7,888 nucleotides of DNA from an uncultured beta proteobacterium (lineage in GTDB: Bacteria > Pseudomonadota > Gammaproteobacteria > Burkholderiales > Burkholderiaceae_C): positions 1-7,888 of the forward strand of contig CAJBVC010000431.1 in the NCBI GenBank assembly GCA_903958915.1, in the 5' to 3' direction. The notes under the pieces are model-generated. The model saw only the letters and a program-made list of their open reading frames with translations. It was not told the DNA's origin and ran no database searches. Of the stretch, positions 5,607 through 7,888 are shown one piece after another. Numbering within the stretch: position 1 is the stretch's first letter; every line of letters starts with the position of its first letter. Made by a program: the position numbers and the translations under genes.

Positions 5607-7888
5607 ATGAAAACTCTACGTCCATCGCTCTCCAAAAGATGTTCACAACGGACCTTTGCCGTTAGTCCCGTCGCAACCGCTTGCGCTTTGATGATGTTTG
5701 CAACCAGTGTGGTTCAAGCGCAGACATCACTCGAAAACGTTGTTGTGACTGGCATTCGACGAAGCATCGAAAGCTCTGTTTCAGTCAAACGGGCCTCTGA
5801 TTCCATTGTTGAAGTGGTCTCAGCCGAGGAACTCGGAAAGCTTCCCGACGTCAGCATCGCAGAGGCGCTGGCGCGACTGCCTGGGGTGACCGGGCAACGT
5901 GGGCCAGATGGCCGTGTCAATGTGGTGTCTATCCGTGGCCTTTCGCCAGAATTCTCCGGGTCCCTCTTGAATGGTCGCGAAATCGTCAGCTCGAACGACG
6001 CCAGAACGGTCGAATACGACCAGTTTCCTTCGGAGTTGATCGGTTCTGCTGTGGTCTACAAGACACCGGACGGAACGCTTGTCGGCCAGGGACTCTCGGG
6101 CACCGTTGACTTGCGTGCTCGCCGACCACTGGATACGCGCGGTCGTGAAGTATCGGTGAATCTTCGCGGAGAAGTGAACTCCAACGGCACACTCGTGCCA
6201 GGCGTGACCAACCCTCTCGGTTCCCGCTTCAGCGTGTCCTACATCGATCAGTTTGCAAACAACACCATTGGGGTTGCCGTTGGTTTTGCGCGACTCAATG
6301 TTGCCACCCAAGTGAAGCTCACGGAACTTGTTGAATACGGGGATTACACGCCCTACGGTTTGCCGCTGAGTGGCAACGCCAGTTCGAAGATCGGCAATGG
6401 ACAGTCCCTGCTGCCAATGTTCTGGACGGCTACTTCCACCAGTAAACAGAACACCCGTGACGGTCTCATGGCCGTTCTTGAGTTCAAACCCAATGCCGAC
6501 CTGCACAGCACCTTGGACCTGTACTACTCAAAGTTTGATACGCACGAGGTAGGCGGCAAGTTTCTTTCCAGTATGTTTTCCAACTGGGGTGCGGGCGTTG
6601 CACCGAATCTGACCAATGTGGGCACGACTCAGATCGGGCAAAACACGTTCACTACCAGCGCCACGGCCAGCCCCATGCCGGTCACCACCGGGAATTTCGA
6701 TACCAAGCGCAATGACAGCATCACCGCCTTGGGCTGGAATACGGAATTGAAGCTCGCCGACAAGTGGAAAGGAATTGCGGATCTAAGTTTCTCCCGCGAT
6801 GTACGTTCTGAAAACTACAGCGAGGTCTATGCTGGCCCTTACGATGCTGTAAACAAGCAGTGGTCCTTCGGCGCGTTCAAGTGGAATGTTCCTGTGGATG
6901 GATCTGCACAGACCTGGACGCCGGTGCAAGCCAACTTCCTGGCCGACTCCAGCAAGATGGCCTTTGGCGATGTGCCAGGATTTGATTTTGTTCCAGGAAA
7001 CAAACGTTGGATTGGTGCCGTGCGCCACCCGGAGATTCAGGATGAAATCAAGTCGCTACGATTGGCTGGCAAGCGCGAACTCGATGGAATGTTTAGCAGC
7101 TTTGAAGGCGGTGTGAACTACACACAGCGCACCAAGGATGTTGCCAAGAACGAAGACCGCATCCTGATGTCCAAAGATGCCAGTGGAAACGTCATCCGCG
7201 CCATTCCGTTGTCGGTGGTGGGTACCCCGTTTGATATGACATGGGCTGGTATACCCGGTTTGGTCCGCATTGATGTGCCGGCCCTTGTGGGCTCAGGTGC
7301 TGTGACGCTTGAGCCGGGGCAATTCACTGCCAAGGTTGGAAATGACTCCAACATCGATGAGAAAGTTGTGACGCTGTTTGGAAAACTGGACATCGACACA
7401 CTCGCTGGCGGTATCCCGATTCGGGGCAATTTGGGTCTCCAAGGTATCTATACCAAGCAGGAATCCAAGGGCTGGGAATATAGGGGTAATGACGATATTC
7501 CGGACGCCAGCCTGTTGTTCCGGCGTACCGGCAGTGCCAGCTATTCGGACTTTCTTCCCAGCTTGAATCTTGCTGCGGACTTGAGCAACAACTGGATTGC
7601 GAGATTCGGTCTCGCCAAGACGCTGGCGCGTCCCAATATTGTGGATATGCGGGCTGGCACGTCGACTCCGACGGTGGTAAGCGATGCGGCGGGTACGCCG
7701 CGTGCTGGTGAATGGACCATGGCATATGCCGGAAACCCTGAATTGGAACCATGGCGTGCGACTGCCATCGATCTTTCATTCGAGAAATATTTTGGCAAGC
7801 GCAGTTACATCTCGGTCGCAGGCTTCCGCAAGAACTTGCAGAATTATGTGTACCAGATGGTTACCTCGCGTGACAACTCGAGCTTTCC
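5607..7888 (+). CDS. TonB-dependent outer-membrane receptor, Xanthomonas/Caulobacter type (3' end beyond window)
   Basis: The reading frame runs open for 760 codons from ATG 5607 to the window edge, where it is cut mid-codon. The signal peptide has Lys/Arg near the start, a hydrophobic core (about 21-36) and likely cleavage after VVQA (38). LENVVVTGIRRS (42-53) stands at the TonB-box position of this class. The plug domain follows (about 62-172): DSIVEVVSAEELGKLPDVSI, EALARLPGV, VSIRGLSPEF, LNGRE, and SELIGSAVVYKTPD leading to GTVDLRARRPLD. The rest is beta-barrel strand pattern, with GNPELEPW (709-716) marking the approach to the last strands. Family lengths of roughly 850-1000 residues imply that 100-200 are missing. 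There is no N-terminal STN signalling domain, so control by a FecR/sigma pair is not expected. This class often imports oligosaccharides using TonB-ExbBD energy, and the LacI-family gene and operators upstream agree. The specific ligand is unknown. The ribosome binding site is weak. Confidence 0.93.
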   Translation, partial: MKTLRPSLSKRCSQRTFAVSPVATACALMMFATSVVQAQTSLENVVVTGIRRSIESSVSVKRASDSIVEVVSAEELGKLPDVSIAEALARLPGVTGQRGPDGRVNVVSIRGLSPEFSGSLLNGREIVSSNDARTVEYDQFPSELIGSAVVYKTPDGTLVGQGLSGTVDLRARRPLDTRGREVSVNLRGEVNSNGTLVPGVTNPLGSRFSVSYIDQFANNTIGVAVGFARLNVATQVKLTELVEYGDYTPYGLPLSGNASSKIGNGQSLLPMFWTATSTSKQNTRDGLMAVLEFKPNADLHSTLDLYYSKFDTHEVGGKFLSSMFSNWGAGVAPNLTNVGTTQIGQNTFTTSATASPMPVTTGNFDTKRNDSITALGWNTELKLADKWKGIADLSFSRDVRSENYSEVYAGPYDAVNKQWSFGAFKWNVPVDGSAQTWTPVQANFLADSSKMAFGDVPGFDFVPGNKRWIGAVRHPEIQDEIKSLRLAGKRELDGMFSSFEGGVNYTQRTKDVAKNEDRILMSKDASGNVIRAIPLSVVGTPFDMTWAGIPGLVRIDVPALVGSGAVTLEPGQFTAKVGNDSNIDEKVVTLFGKLDIDTLAGGIPIRGNLGLQGIYTKQESKGWEYRGNDDIPDASLLFRRTGSASYSDFLPSLNLAADLSNNWIARFGLAKTLARPNIVDMRAGTSTPTVVSDAAGTPRAGEWTMAYAGNPELEPWRATAIDLSFEKYFGKRSYISVAGFRKNLQNYVYQMVTSRDNSSF

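Noticed and set aside
5820..6506. 228-codon open frame on the minus strand
   Set aside because: It is antisense to the plug and early barrel of the TonB-dependent receptor, whose frame and motifs are unambiguous.

Overview
The window looks like chromosomal DNA from a Gram-negative bacterium, most likely a proteobacterium. It encodes two exported proteins with Sec-type signal peptides and an outer-membrane TonB-dependent receptor of the Xanthomonas/Caulobacter class. Moderately high GC, Shine-Dalgarno use and the exported protein with two GWNL...GFWVN repeats suggest a betaproteobacterium (Burkholderiales-like) or a gammaproteobacterium with similar receptors. This placement is an inference and is not firm.

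Layout from left to right. Positions 1-320 carry no recognisable gene, only small inverted repeats. Positions 321-710 (+) encode a small exported protein of the Rap1a/Tai (type VI amidase immunity-like) family, standing alone with no visible toxin partner. Positions 711-1307 are non-coding as far as can be seen, with a hairpin after the Rap1a-like gene and a dispersed-repeat-like palindrome at 1236-1256. Positions 1308-3749 (-) encode an 813-residue secreted protein of unknown function. It begins with two copies of a GWNL...W.W...KW.F..PSL...GFWVN module. Head-to-head with it, 3841-4071 (+) is the C-terminal remnant of an IS200/IS605 TnpA (Y1 transposase). Its HUH motif reads H-V-P, and structured DNA resembling an IS right end follows. 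Positions 4141-4435 are intergenic, with a hairpin plus T-run just before the next gene.

The right third is a coherent carbohydrate-uptake module. A LacI-family repressor gene (4436-5473, +) is followed after 133 bp by a TonB-dependent receptor gene (5607 to the window edge, +, incomplete). The 133-bp gap holds a good sigma70-type promoter and two near-identical LacI-type operators, TGAAAGCGATTTCA and TGAAAGCGCTTTCA. They lie exactly 21 bp apart: one fills the -35/-10 spacer, the other overlaps the end of the -10 and the start site. The simplest reading is that the LacI protein represses the receptor until a sugar or oligosaccharide inducer appears. The substrate cannot be read from this window; catabolic genes would be expected beyond the right edge.

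I see no CRISPR array, tRNA, rRNA, intact mobile element or clearly new defence system. The best leads are the two-operator promoter, the duplicated-module exported protein, the decayed transposase and the orphan Rap1a-like protein.
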